From contig NZ_CP113864.1 of NCBI RefSeq assembly GCF_026914285.1, positions 1,705,001-1,769,000 on the forward strand: a DNA stretch of 64,000 nucleotides, in the 5' to 3' direction. Shown piece after piece: positions 19,957-27,692 of the stretch. The position numbers and the translations under genes are program-made. Position 1 is the first letter of the stretch; each line of letters begins with the position of its first letter. The DNA comes from Caldicellulosiruptor naganoensis (GTDB lineage: Bacteria; Bacillota; Thermoanaerobacteria; Caldicellulosiruptorales; Caldicellulosiruptoraceae). The notes beneath the pieces were generated by a model, which was given only the letters and a program-made list of their open reading frames with translations, was not told where the DNA came from and made no database searches.

Positions 19957-20026
19957 TTTTTACCTCCAGAGTTTTCAAATTTGTAGAAAGATTATATCAC
20001 ATTTTTTGGCCAATTTCCTTAGTACT

Positions 20027-20692
20027 TTATTCCATACCTTTAATAATCTGGATTTGATCCCTTGCAAGTTCAAGAATGTGAGGATTGTTTCGAGCTTCTT
20101 TGCTTGATATAAGCCTTGAAAACCATTTTTTCGCCTCTTCAATTTCACCTACTCGTCTCGAAAGTTCACCAATTAAATACATGACTGTTGCCAGATCTAT
20201 TTCGTCTCCTGAGCCTTCTTCATGTTCAAATGCATCCTTGTATGTTTGAAGAGCAAGTTTTTGAAACTCAAGCTCTTTTTCTTTATCTTGGTTTAGTCTG
20301 TAGAGCCACGAAATTCTCAGTAAAATTCCTGCCACCTCATATTTGTTGATTTTTCTCTTAGATGTTGCTGTAATCAAAGCAAGCTTATATAACGTAATAG
20401 CATCATCTACTGTTCTTTCAAATGGAATCTCTCTTTTTACCCATTTTGAAGCAACCTTTTCTTTCAATAACTCTATATCCCACTTTGTAAGTTTCCTAAA
20501 ATTTTTGCTAAGCGCTGCATAACCACATTCCCCGCAGACAATTACATCGTATAATAGTGGATTTACACCTTTGTAGTATACGCACAGGTCTGTGTCTCTG
20601 CCATCTACATAAATTGCTGAACTTTTAACAAATGGTGCTTTAATTGTAGCCCCGCAGACAGGACATGTCAGTTGTTTTTCGTAGATATCCAT
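20027..20692 (-). CDS. DUF2225 family protein
   Basis: 221 residues. It starts MDIYEKQLTCPVCGATIKAP, with a first CxxC near residue 10 and a second, VCGECGYAALSKNF, near residue 53, probably a zinc ribbon. The rest is helical and repeat-like (TPR-like LALQTYKDAFE, EEAKKWFSRLISSKEAR). This matches the DUF2225 family, which has no established function. It lies 14 nt after the VanW-like gene in the same direction and is probably cotranscribed. Confidence 0.85.
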   Translation of the reverse strand: MDIYEKQLTCPVCGATIKAPFVKSSAIYVDGRDTDLCVYYKGVNPLLYDVIVCGECGYAALSKNFRKLTKWDIELLKEKVASKWVKREIPFERTVDDAITLYKLALITATSKRKINKYEVAGILLRISWLYRLNQDKEKELEFQKLALQTYKDAFEHEEGSGDEIDLATVMYLIGELSRRVGEIEEAKKWFSRLISSKEARNNPHILELARDQIQIIKGME

Positions 20693-20706
20693 GAAAAAGC
20701 CCCCTT

Positions 20707-22083
20707 TTAGTTGTAAATAGAAGAAGTTACGGTGGAATTCTCTTTTGTGCCTACCAATATTATAGCATTTACTGGTTTGTAATAATCAATGGATAGTAGT
20801 TTTTTCTCTTTTAACTTCCCATCTTTATAAATCAGCATATAAGTTTTCACCTTTAAACCGTTTTGGGGCTTATTAGAGAGTCTTTGTACACCTTTTGGTA
20901 AATTAGGGTCGTTCTTGTATACTTTTTTATAAGGCACCTTTTCTAAAATTTCTGACTCAAACTTAACCACTTCATCTTTATGAGTATTTTCTCCGTATAG
21001 ATTAACAGTGACAGTATTTTGAGAGGTATAGCTTTCAAGGTAGATTGGTGCGTTGGTTGTATTTTTAAATTTAAAATCAATTGAACCTGAAGCAATTGTA
21101 GCATCACGGCCTGGTGGTACATAAGAAATCAAAGCTGAGTGTGGAGCCCTTTCAACTACCTTGAGCTGGGCCATTAATACTGCATTGTACATTGTTGTTG
21201 CTATCTGGCAAAGTCCACCACCAACACCATCGACAAATTCATTGTTTACAATCACTTTTGCAATCTTAAAACCATTTTCAACTGTAACAGGTCCAATTGC
21301 CTTAGATAAAGAAAACACCTCGCCTGGCATTATTAAACTTCCATTTATCTTCTTTGCGGCAATCCTAATGTTTTTACTTCTTGGTACATTTGAAGCATCA
21401 AACTTTGTAGTAAATGAACCAATTACCTCTTTAATCTTTGAAAGTGTGCTTTTTGTTATTCTTGGTGTAATTTGGACAAACTTTGCCCTAACTTTCCCTT
21501 CTTTCTGTTTTTTTATCATATCTTTTAGTTTATTTATAAGGTCATCATAATCAAGTTTTCTTCCCATTTTCTCAGGTGTAATAACAAACTCATTTCCTAC
21601 CTTTTTAATAGTTGCATTCACAGGAGACTTGTAATACTTGTCAAATAGACCATCAACAAACTCTTTTAGCTTTCCTTCATCATATTCAAATTTGAGTCTT
21701 ATCACAACTGGATGGTCATAAACTCTCTTGATTTCTCTAAATCTGGTGGAGATATTCCCTTTTCTTCCTATGGAATAAGCTTGTTCAACCGCCTCACCTA
21801 TATTCATTCGAATGTTGAGAGAAGAATAATTAAGCAGGTAACTTTCTCCATTTACTTCAACTTCAACCTTCTTGTTTTTAAGGGGGTCAAGATAGGTACT
21901 TTCCAAAAGTTCATAAGCCTCTGTTTTTGTTAAACCACCCACATGGGTATTTTCAATATAAACACCTTTATAAATTCTATCTGTTTCCAGTACCTGTTTT
22001 ACATTGCTATATAGCATATACCCCAAAACCACTGACAAAACCAAAAGCACCACTATAATTCCAACTAAAATATATCTTTTCAC
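20707..22083 (-). CDS. VanW family protein with peptidoglycan-binding-like domain
   Basis: About 458 residues. An N-terminal membrane segment (YILVGIIVVLLVLSVVLGYM) is followed by a PG-binding-4-like domain (VYIENTHVGGLTKTEAYELL). The VanW domain comes next (MPGEVFSLSKAIGPVTVENG, VDGVGGGLCQIATTMYNAVL, VPPGRDATIASGSIDF), then a beta-rich tail. Family members are cell-surface proteins linked loosely to cell-wall biology; the activity is unknown and no vancomycin-resistance cluster is present. I chose GTG at 22083, which follows the oxidoreductase gamma stop by 7 nt; an in-frame TTG at 22116 would overlap that gene. Confidence 0.85.
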   Translation of the reverse strand: MKRYILVGIIVVLLVLSVVLGYMLYSNVKQVLETDRIYKGVYIENTHVGGLTKTEAYELLESTYLDPLKNKKVEVEVNGESYLLNYSSLNIRMNIGEAVEQAYSIGRKGNISTRFREIKRVYDHPVVIRLKFEYDEGKLKEFVDGLFDKYYKSPVNATIKKVGNEFVITPEKMGRKLDYDDLINKLKDMIKKQKEGKVRAKFVQITPRITKSTLSKIKEVIGSFTTKFDASNVPRSKNIRIAAKKINGSLIMPGEVFSLSKAIGPVTVENGFKIAKVIVNNEFVDGVGGGLCQIATTMYNAVLMAQLKVVERAPHSALISYVPPGRDATIASGSIDFKFKNTTNAPIYLESYTSQNTVTVNLYGENTHKDEVVKFESEILEKVPYKKVYKNDPNLPKGVQRLSNKPQNGLKVKTYMLIYKDGKLKEKKLLSIDYYKPVNAIILVGTKENSTVTSSIYN

Positions 22084-22090
22084 CTCATGC

Positions 22091-22630
22091 TTACCCCCGT
22101 CTTGAGATACATCCAAATCCTTCTTCCAAAGCTCTGCAATTTAAATTGTAAATCTCTTCAGTTTTTGAAAATTCTTTTAATATCTCTTTTACTTCAGAAA
22201 GAGAAAATGTATCTTTCAACTTCAGGTATGCCCCAAGCATTACAATATTTGCAACCTTCACACTTCCAATCTTTGAAGCAACATCAGTTGCAGGTATGCA
22301 GTAAATGTTTACATCTTTTCTTTTTGCCTCAATGTCAACAAGAGAGCTATTTACAAGCATCATTCCATCTTTTTTAACTGAAGCTTCAAACTTTTCAAGC
22401 GATGGTTTGTTTAAGACAAATAATGTATCAGGATTGAACACAACAGGGGAGCCTATCGTATCACTTGAGATTATCACACTGCAGTTTGCAGTGCCACCTC
22501 TCATCTCAGGTCCATAAGATGGAAGCCATGAAACATTGTATCCTTTTTCCATTCCAAGATGAGCAAAAATTTGCCCCAAAAATAACACTCCTTGCCCACC
22601 AAAACCAGCAATCAAAATCTCTTCTGTCAT
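22091..22630 (-). CDS. 2-oxoacid:ferredoxin oxidoreductase, gamma subunit
   Basis: 179 residues. MTEEILIAGFGGQGVLFLGQ is the family's GGQG signature, and MRGGTANCSVIIS follows. It is the smallest catalytic-complex domain and packs against the alpha and beta subunits. The set of four separate subunits (ferredoxin, alpha, beta, gamma in transcription order) is the KOR/VOR arrangement, so 2-oxoglutarate or branched-chain 2-oxoacids are the likely substrates. Genes are spaced by 2-35 nt and clearly form one operon. Confidence 0.93.
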   Translation of the reverse strand: MTEEILIAGFGGQGVLFLGQIFAHLGMEKGYNVSWLPSYGPEMRGGTANCSVIISSDTIGSPVVFNPDTLFVLNKPSLEKFEASVKKDGMMLVNSSLVDIEAKRKDVNIYCIPATDVASKIGSVKVANIVMLGAYLKLKDTFSLSEVKEILKEFSKTEEIYNLNCRALEEGFGCISRRG

Positions 22631-22632
22631 TT

Positions 22633-23373
22633 TTAAATTCCCCTACCTTTGTCTTTAAAGATTCCCAAATTATAATACTTCAAAACCTCATTTTCTATTC
22701 TCTTCATGCTCTCAGCAGGTGTCATACCCCAGTTAGTCGGACAGTTCGACAATACCTCAATAATCGAAAACCCTTCTTTGTTCATCTGAACTTCAAACGC
22801 CCTTTTTATTGCCTTCTTAGTAAGCTCAATATTCTTAAGGTTGTGAATAGAAGTTCTTGCAACAAATGCAACACCGTCTAAGGGTATGAGCATCTCGCAC
22901 AGCTTAATATGATAACCTTGCACTTTTGGATCACGGCCATATGGAGATGATACAGTTACCTGACCAGGAATTGTAGTTGGCGCCATCTGTCCGCCTGTCA
23001 TTGCATACACGCCATTGTTGACAAATATGGCTGTAAAATTTTCACCTCGAGCTGCTGCATGCACAACCTCAGATGTACCAATTGCCGCTATATCACCATC
23101 TCCTTGATATGAAAAAACAAGTGCATCAGGAATACATCTTTTTACGCCTGTTGCGGCCGCAGTTGCTCTTCCGTGAGCTGCCGCAACAAAGTCAAAGTTA
23201 AAATAGTCATAAATAAAAACAGCACACCCAACCGGTGCTACACCGACTATTTTATGGTCTTTATAATCTTCGTCAATGACCTCGGCAATTAGTCTATGAA
23301 TAATGCCATGTCCACACCCGGGACAATAATGCATACTTTCCGCTGTCAAACACTCTGGTTTTCTAAGTTTCAT
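22633..23373 (-). CDS. 2-oxoacid:ferredoxin oxidoreductase, beta (TPP) subunit
   Basis: 246 residues. CPGCGHGIIHRLIAEVIDED gives an N-terminal Cys pair. YQGDGDIAAIGTSEVVHAA with the downstream VNNGVYAMTGGQMAPTT is the thiamine-diphosphate/Mg site. The subunit decarboxylates the 2-oxoacid and passes electrons to ferredoxin, forming an acyl-CoA. The length and the short C-terminus fit KorB or VorA rather than pyruvate oxidoreductase beta, which is longer. It works with the alpha gene 35 nt upstream. Confidence 0.94.
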   Translation of the reverse strand: MKLRKPECLTAESMHYCPGCGHGIIHRLIAEVIDEDYKDHKIVGVAPVGCAVFIYDYFNFDFVAAAHGRATAAATGVKRCIPDALVFSYQGDGDIAAIGTSEVVHAAARGENFTAIFVNNGVYAMTGGQMAPTTIPGQVTVSSPYGRDPKVQGYHIKLCEMLIPLDGVAFVARTSIHNLKNIELTKKAIKRAFEVQMNKEGFSIIEVLSNCPTNWGMTPAESMKRIENEVLKYYNLGIFKDKGRGI

Positions 23374-23408
23374 ACTTCATCTTCCTCTCAATCCAATATG
23401 TGCACTTT

Positions 23409-24461
23409 TTACTCTTTCAAGGAGAAGTAATAGTTTTCAATCTCAGCTATTGTCGGAACCATACCACCTGTTCTGCCATAAAAATGGACATCTTTTTTGC
23501 CCGCAACTGATAGTTTTACATCCTCAAGCATCTGTCCTAAGTTCATCTCTACATCTATGAAGAATTTGATCCTGTCAAAGTTTGCATACTTTTCTATACA
23601 CTTTGTTGGAAAAGGATACAACGTAATTGGTCTTATAAGTCCTACCTTTTCACCAGACTGTCTTAGTTTATTTACAGCACTTTTCACTATTCTTGCACAC
23701 ATGCCAAACGAAACAAAGATGACCTGGGCATCGTCTGTCATGTACTCTTCTACCATAACCTCATTTTCTTCAATCTTTTTATACTTCTCTCTCAGTTTAA
23801 AATTGTGCTTTTCAAGCTCTTCTGGAACTATATAAAGAGAGTTTGTAACCCTTTTTGGTCTATTTCTTTCACCTGTCACTGCCCATGGCTTTTCTGTTCT
23901 TGGTCTTTTATAGTTTTCATCAAACTCAACAACCTCCATCATTTGCCCCAACATTCCATCGCCTAAAATCATCACAGGGTTTCTGTACTTGTCTGCAAGG
24001 TCAAATGCCTTTATAGTAAGGTCAACAGCTTCTTGGACAGAAGATGGGGCAAGAACGATCACCTTGTAATCTCCATGTCCACCACCTTTTGTTGCCTGAA
24101 GATAATCCGACTGGGCAGCATTGATATTACCAAGTCCAGGTCCACCTCTCATAATATTTACAATAACACAAGGAAGCTCAGCCCCTGCCAAATATGATAT
24201 ACCCTCTTGCTTAAGACTAATACCTGGCCCTGAGGATGATGTCATAACCCTTTTGCCACAGCTTGCTGCTCCATATGCCATGTTAATTGCTCCAACTTCG
24301 CTCTCTGCCTGAATAAAAACTCCACCGCTCTTTAGAAGTTTTTTGGCCATATACTGCAAAAGCTCTGTCTGAGGAGTGATAGGATATCCAAAAAAGCACT
24401 CACAGCCAGCTCTTAGTGCCGCCTCGGCAATAGCTTCATTCCCTTTCATCAAAACCTTCAA
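23409..24461 (-). CDS. 2-oxoacid:ferredoxin oxidoreductase, alpha subunit (KorA/VorB type)
   Basis: 350 residues. GCECFFGYPITPQTELLQYM is the substrate-side pyrimidine-binding signature, and AESEVGAINMAYGAASCGKR supplies the conserved Glu. SSSGPGISLKQEGISYLAGA and a transketolase-C-like domain (DAQVIFVSFGMCARIVKSA) follow. It pairs with the beta subunit to bind TPP and the 2-oxoacid. Substrate choice between 2-oxoglutarate and 2-oxoisovalerate cannot be settled by eye. Reduced ferredoxin made here is a natural electron source for the Ech hydrogenase encoded upstream on the same strand. Confidence 0.93.
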   Translation of the reverse strand: MKVLMKGNEAIAEAALRAGCECFFGYPITPQTELLQYMAKKLLKSGGVFIQAESEVGAINMAYGAASCGKRVMTSSSGPGISLKQEGISYLAGAELPCVIVNIMRGGPGLGNINAAQSDYLQATKGGGHGDYKVIVLAPSSVQEAVDLTIKAFDLADKYRNPVMILGDGMLGQMMEVVEFDENYKRPRTEKPWAVTGERNRPKRVTNSLYIVPEELEKHNFKLREKYKKIEENEVMVEEYMTDDAQVIFVSFGMCARIVKSAVNKLRQSGEKVGLIRPITLYPFPTKCIEKYANFDRIKFFIDVEMNLGQMLEDVKLSVAGKKDVHFYGRTGGMVPTIAEIENYYFSLKE

Positions 24462-24464
24462 AAT

Positions 24465-24668
24465 CTATTCACCTACCTCAAACACTATATCTGGACAAAT
24501 CTTGTAACAGCTCCCACATCCAATACAGGCATTTACATCCTTTATCTCAACAGGGTTATATCCTTTCTTGTTTATTCTACTTCTGTCAATATATAGTATC
24601 TTCTTGGGACAGACTTCAACACAAAGCCCACAGCTTTTGCACTTATCATACTCTATCCTTAGCTTCAC
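24465..24668 (-). CDS. 2-oxoacid:ferredoxin oxidoreductase, delta (2x[4Fe-4S]) subunit
   Basis: 67 residues with two [4Fe-4S] motifs: CKSCGLCVEVCPKKIL and CIGCGSCYKICPDIVF. It is a polyferredoxin-like subunit that carries electrons from the TPP site to soluble ferredoxin. It is the first of the four subunit genes, begins 25 nt downstream of the P-loop ATPase gene, and is followed by the alpha gene after 3 nt. Confidence 0.94.
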   Translation of the reverse strand: MKLRIEYDKCKSCGLCVEVCPKKILYIDRSRINKKGYNPVEIKDVNACIGCGSCYKICPDIVFEVGE

Positions 24669-24693
24669 TGCTCAGACCTCCAAAAAGCATTCC

Positions 24694-25407
24694 TTATCTT
24701 ATTATATACCTTTCTATGGCATATACAAGAGAATATTTTTTTATCTCCTCCAAAAGGTCTTGCTCAAATAGCTTTTCTTCTACAACAGTCAGAACATACG
24801 GGATATCTCTTGCATTTGCTACATCTTGTACAACCTCAAGGCTCTTTAAAATATCCTCAGGCTTTGTTTCAGAAAGTAGATGTGAATTATTTATAATTGC
24901 AGTAATTTTCATTCCCAAAATGTTTTCAATTTCCTTCATATTCTCCAAAATTTCTTCTTTTGTTGAGTTAAATGGTCTATAAATGTTAACAACATAAAAT
25001 AGATTGTATCCCTTTTTTGAAAACAGCTCTCTAAACTGTCCTATAACAGCACTGCCCATTTCATCTCCACCAACATCCACTATATTAACTGCATTTTGCT
25101 GATTTAAAGCTTCATATACTTTGCCAGACAAAATTGGTAAGTCAATGCCCTTCCCTTCAAAATGAATTGATACAAAATTTATATTCTTTCTTTCTATGAG
25201 TTCTTTTACACTTCGCAAGTTATAGTACATGTTTATGACATCAGCATCAATTAAGTTCACATTGAAAAACTCGCCAAGCTCTAAAGAAACGTTTAATGCA
25301 ATCTCACTCTTGCCACTTCCTGCTGTCCCAACAAAAATATTTGTCTTTCTGTTGACAAAGCTCAAAGGCACTGTCATACACATAATTTCCACCCTCATCC
25401 CCGTCAC
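24694..25407 (-). CDS. P-loop ATPase of unknown role between hyp and oxidoreductase genes
   Basis: Up to 237 residues. The Walker A loop TNIFVGTAGSGKSEIALNVS lies near residues 23-42. NLIDADVINMYYNLRS follows at the MinD-like switch position, and NIVDVGGDEMGSAVIGQF looks like a second nucleotide-switch segment. LFYVVNIYRPFNSTKEEI and the ITAIINNSHLL pattern recall the base-recognition region of the SIMIBI (MinD/Mrp/HypB-like) class. There is no membrane segment. The start is ambiguous among GTG 25407, ATG 25398 and ATG 25389. It sits 18 nt after hypE and 25 nt before the ferredoxin subunit gene, so a maturation or regulatory role for one of these complexes is plausible but unproven. Confidence 0.75.
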   Translation of the reverse strand: MTGMRVEIMCMTVPLSFVNRKTNIFVGTAGSGKSEIALNVSLELGEFFNVNLIDADVINMYYNLRSVKELIERKNINFVSIHFEGKGIDLPILSGKVYEALNQQNAVNIVDVGGDEMGSAVIGQFRELFSKKGYNLFYVVNIYRPFNSTKEEILENMKEIENILGMKITAIINNSHLLSETKPEDILKSLEVVQDVANARDIPYVLTVVEEKLFEQDLLEEIKKYSLVYAIERYIIR

Positions 25408-25424
25408 AGATTTTCGCTTTTAAA

Positions 25425-26423
25425 TTAGCAAATCCTCGGTAGCATCTCATAGTAAAGCATATCCAAAATCCTTGTCCCGCCAAAACTTGTCTTTAGATAC
25501 ACTCTCTTTTCTTTTGTATCCTCAATCCACCCAATCTCACACGCCTCTTTGTTGTACCTTTTCAAAATTTCCAACGCTCTTTGTCCGTCTTTCCTGTTTA
25601 CAATCGCAACAAACCTTCCTTCACATGCAAGATAATACCAATCAAGCCCTAATATATCACAAAGCGCTTTTACTTCATTTGATACTGGAACCTTGTCTTC
25701 TTCAATGTATATATCCACACTTGCTTTTTGCGCTATCTCGTTCAATGCTGTAGCAAGCCCACCACGTGTCAAATCCTTCATATAACAAATTTCAACATTT
25801 TCTAAAAGCTCATTTATCACCCTATTTAAGGGTGCACAATCTGACTCTATCTTCTCTTCAAATCCAAGCTCGCTGCTGTGCGAATATATGCAGGCACCAT
25901 GCCTGCCTATATCACCACTTACAATTACAATCTGGCCACCTTTTATCTTCTCTATTGAAGGAAGCTTTTCTTCTTTTTCGCATACTCCAAATCCTGTTGT
26001 ATTTATAAAAATCCCATCACAAGAACCCTTTTCAACCACCTTTGTATCCCCTGCTACAATCTCAACACCAGCAATGTCAGCATACTCTTTCATTGACCTC
26101 ACAATCTTTTGCAAATCCTCAATTGGAAATCCTTCTTCTATTATGAAAGATGCAGTGATGTATTTTGGAACAAGGCCTGAAACTGCCAAATCGTTCACAG
26201 TTCCGCAAACTGAAAGTTTTCCTATATCTCCACCTTTGAAAAAGTAAGGTTTTACCACAAATGAATCTGTTGTCACTCCAACCTTTTTTGAAGCTAAATT
26301 AAATATAGACGAATCATCACCTCTTTTTAAAATCTCAGAGTCAAATATTGGCTTGAAAAGTTCATTTATAAGCTCATACGTTTGTTTTCCACCATTGCCA
26401 TGCTCCTTCTGGATAAACTTCAT
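25425..26423 (-). CDS. hypE: Hydrogenase maturation protein HypE
   Basis: 332 residues of the PurM/AIR-synthase-like family. It uses ATP to dehydrate the carbamoyl group placed on its C-terminal cysteine to a thiocyanate, the source of the CN ligands of the NiFe site. It starts HGNGGKQTYELINELF, has GVTTDSFVVKPYFFKGGDIG and DLTRGGLATALNEIA, and ends in PRIC, the required terminal Cys. ATG at 26423 overlaps the hypD stop (ATGA) and follows AAAGG. HypE works with HypF. Confidence 0.96.
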   Translation of the reverse strand: MKFIQKEHGNGGKQTYELINELFKPIFDSEILKRGDDSSIFNLASKKVGVTTDSFVVKPYFFKGGDIGKLSVCGTVNDLAVSGLVPKYITASFIIEEGFPIEDLQKIVRSMKEYADIAGVEIVAGDTKVVEKGSCDGIFINTTGFGVCEKEEKLPSIEKIKGGQIVIVSGDIGRHGACIYSHSSELGFEEKIESDCAPLNRVINELLENVEICYMKDLTRGGLATALNEIAQKASVDIYIEEDKVPVSNEVKALCDILGLDWYYLACEGRFVAIVNRKDGQRALEILKRYNKEACEIGWIEDTKEKRVYLKTSFGGTRILDMLYYEMLPRIC

Positions 26424-27466
26424 CTTCCTTTCCACTTCCCATACCTAAAATATGCATTACACGACCCTTCCTGAGATACCATACACGCACCTTTAGGAGA
26501 AATTGGCGTACATACCTTCTCAAAAAGAGGACACTCAAATGGCTTTATTTTCCCTGTTAAGACATCTGCACACCTGCAGAGGCTATCTTTTTGTTTTGTG
26601 TGGTCATATGATATATCAATTGAATATTCGCCAAACTCATCTTTTATCTTCAAACCTCCGCCAGGTATCAATCCCAAACCCCTAAAAAATGCTGAAGTTC
26701 TCTCAAAATACTTTTCAATATAACCTTTTGCAATCACATTACCTTCTTTTTTGACCACCCTTTTATATTCATTCTTTACTGTAAAATCTTCATTCAATAT
26801 GTCCTGGGTAATACTTAAAAGTGAAAGAAGTATATCATAACCTTCAAACCCCGAAATTACAGAGGCAACCTTAAACCCTTCAACAAACTTAAAACCATCT
26901 ACTCCAATAACTGTCGCAACATGTCCAGGTAAAATTATGCCATCAACCCGTATATGGTTTTGAAATAAGCTTTTGAGAGGTTCATCAATTGTCTTAAGCT
27001 CACATGCAAACTTCACATTTTTAAGCCCCTTTTCAATCACCTTCTCAAGGCTCAGTGCAAATGCAGGTGCTGTTGTCTCAAACCCGACTGCAGCAAAAAT
27101 AACTTTTTCGTTATTTTCAAGATGTTCCACTGCATCCACAGGTGAGTACATAACCTTTATTCTGCCCCCATTTGCCCGTGCTTGTGAAAGCGATTTTGAA
27201 CTTCCTGGCACTTTCAGCAAATCACCAAAGGTATAGATTGTCCACTCTGAGGAAAGTTCTACAAGTCTATCAATATAACCCTCATGCGTAACACAAACAG
27301 GACAGCCTGGTCCTGAAATAAAGTCAATATATCCTTCAAATAAGGTGTGAAATCCATTTTTGTAGATTGAAACTGTATGTGTTCCACAAACTTCAATGAC
27401 TTTTAGACTCCGTCCAATTTTTTCGATATTGTTTTTTATCTCCCAAATAAGTTCAGCTGTTTGCAT
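26420..27466 (-). CDS. hypD: Hydrogenase maturation protein HypD
   Basis: 348 residues. It carries a [4Fe-4S] cluster and assembles the Fe(CN)2CO group with HypC. EVCGTHTVSIYKNG, SGPGCPVCVTHEGYID, GFETTAPAFALSL, and the C-terminal Cys set (SLCRCADVL, FECPLFEKVCTP, GACMVSQEGSCNAYFRYG) are all present. I chose ATG at 27466, 14 nt inside the hypC 3' end, because GGTGAGG precedes it; a GTG at 27481 is possible. It overlaps hypE by 4 nt. Confidence 0.96.
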   Translation of the reverse strand: MQTAELIWEIKNNIEKIGRSLKVIEVCGTHTVSIYKNGFHTLFEGYIDFISGPGCPVCVTHEGYIDRLVELSSEWTIYTFGDLLKVPGSSKSLSQARANGGRIKVMYSPVDAVEHLENNEKVIFAAVGFETTAPAFALSLEKVIEKGLKNVKFACELKTIDEPLKSLFQNHIRVDGIILPGHVATVIGVDGFKFVEGFKVASVISGFEGYDILLSLLSITQDILNEDFTVKNEYKRVVKKEGNVIAKGYIEKYFERTSAFFRGLGLIPGGGLKIKDEFGEYSIDISYDHTKQKDSLCRCADVLTGKIKPFECPLFEKVCTPISPKGACMVSQEGSCNAYFRYGKWKGR

Positions 27467-27677
27467 CTTGTACCTCACCAAAGAGTTTTTCTATTTCTTC
27501 TGCTTCTTTTTGGTCTATCTTCTCTATTGCAATCCCAGAGTGTATCAAGATATAATCACCTATACTCACATTTTTCAAAAGAGCAATGTTTACCATCTTT
27601 TTAACACCTAAATACTCAACCAAAGCTTTTTTGTCTTCAAATATCTCAATTACCTTTGCTGGATATCCTAAACACAT
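27453..27677 (-). CDS. hypC: Hydrogenase maturation chaperone HypC
   Basis: 74 residues, the usual size. It begins MCLGYPAKVIEIFEDKKALV, with the essential N-terminal Cys2, followed by the OB-like fold and the helix IEKIDQKEAEEIEKLFGE. It shuttles the Fe(CN)2CO unit between HypD and the large hydrogenase subunit. It overlaps hypD and follows hypF by 15 nt. Confidence 0.95.
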   Translation of the reverse strand: MCLGYPAKVIEIFEDKKALVEYLGVKKMVNIALLKNVSIGDYILIHSGIAIEKIDQKEAEEIEKLFGEVQDANS

Positions 27678-27692
27678 AATTTTAAAACTCCT

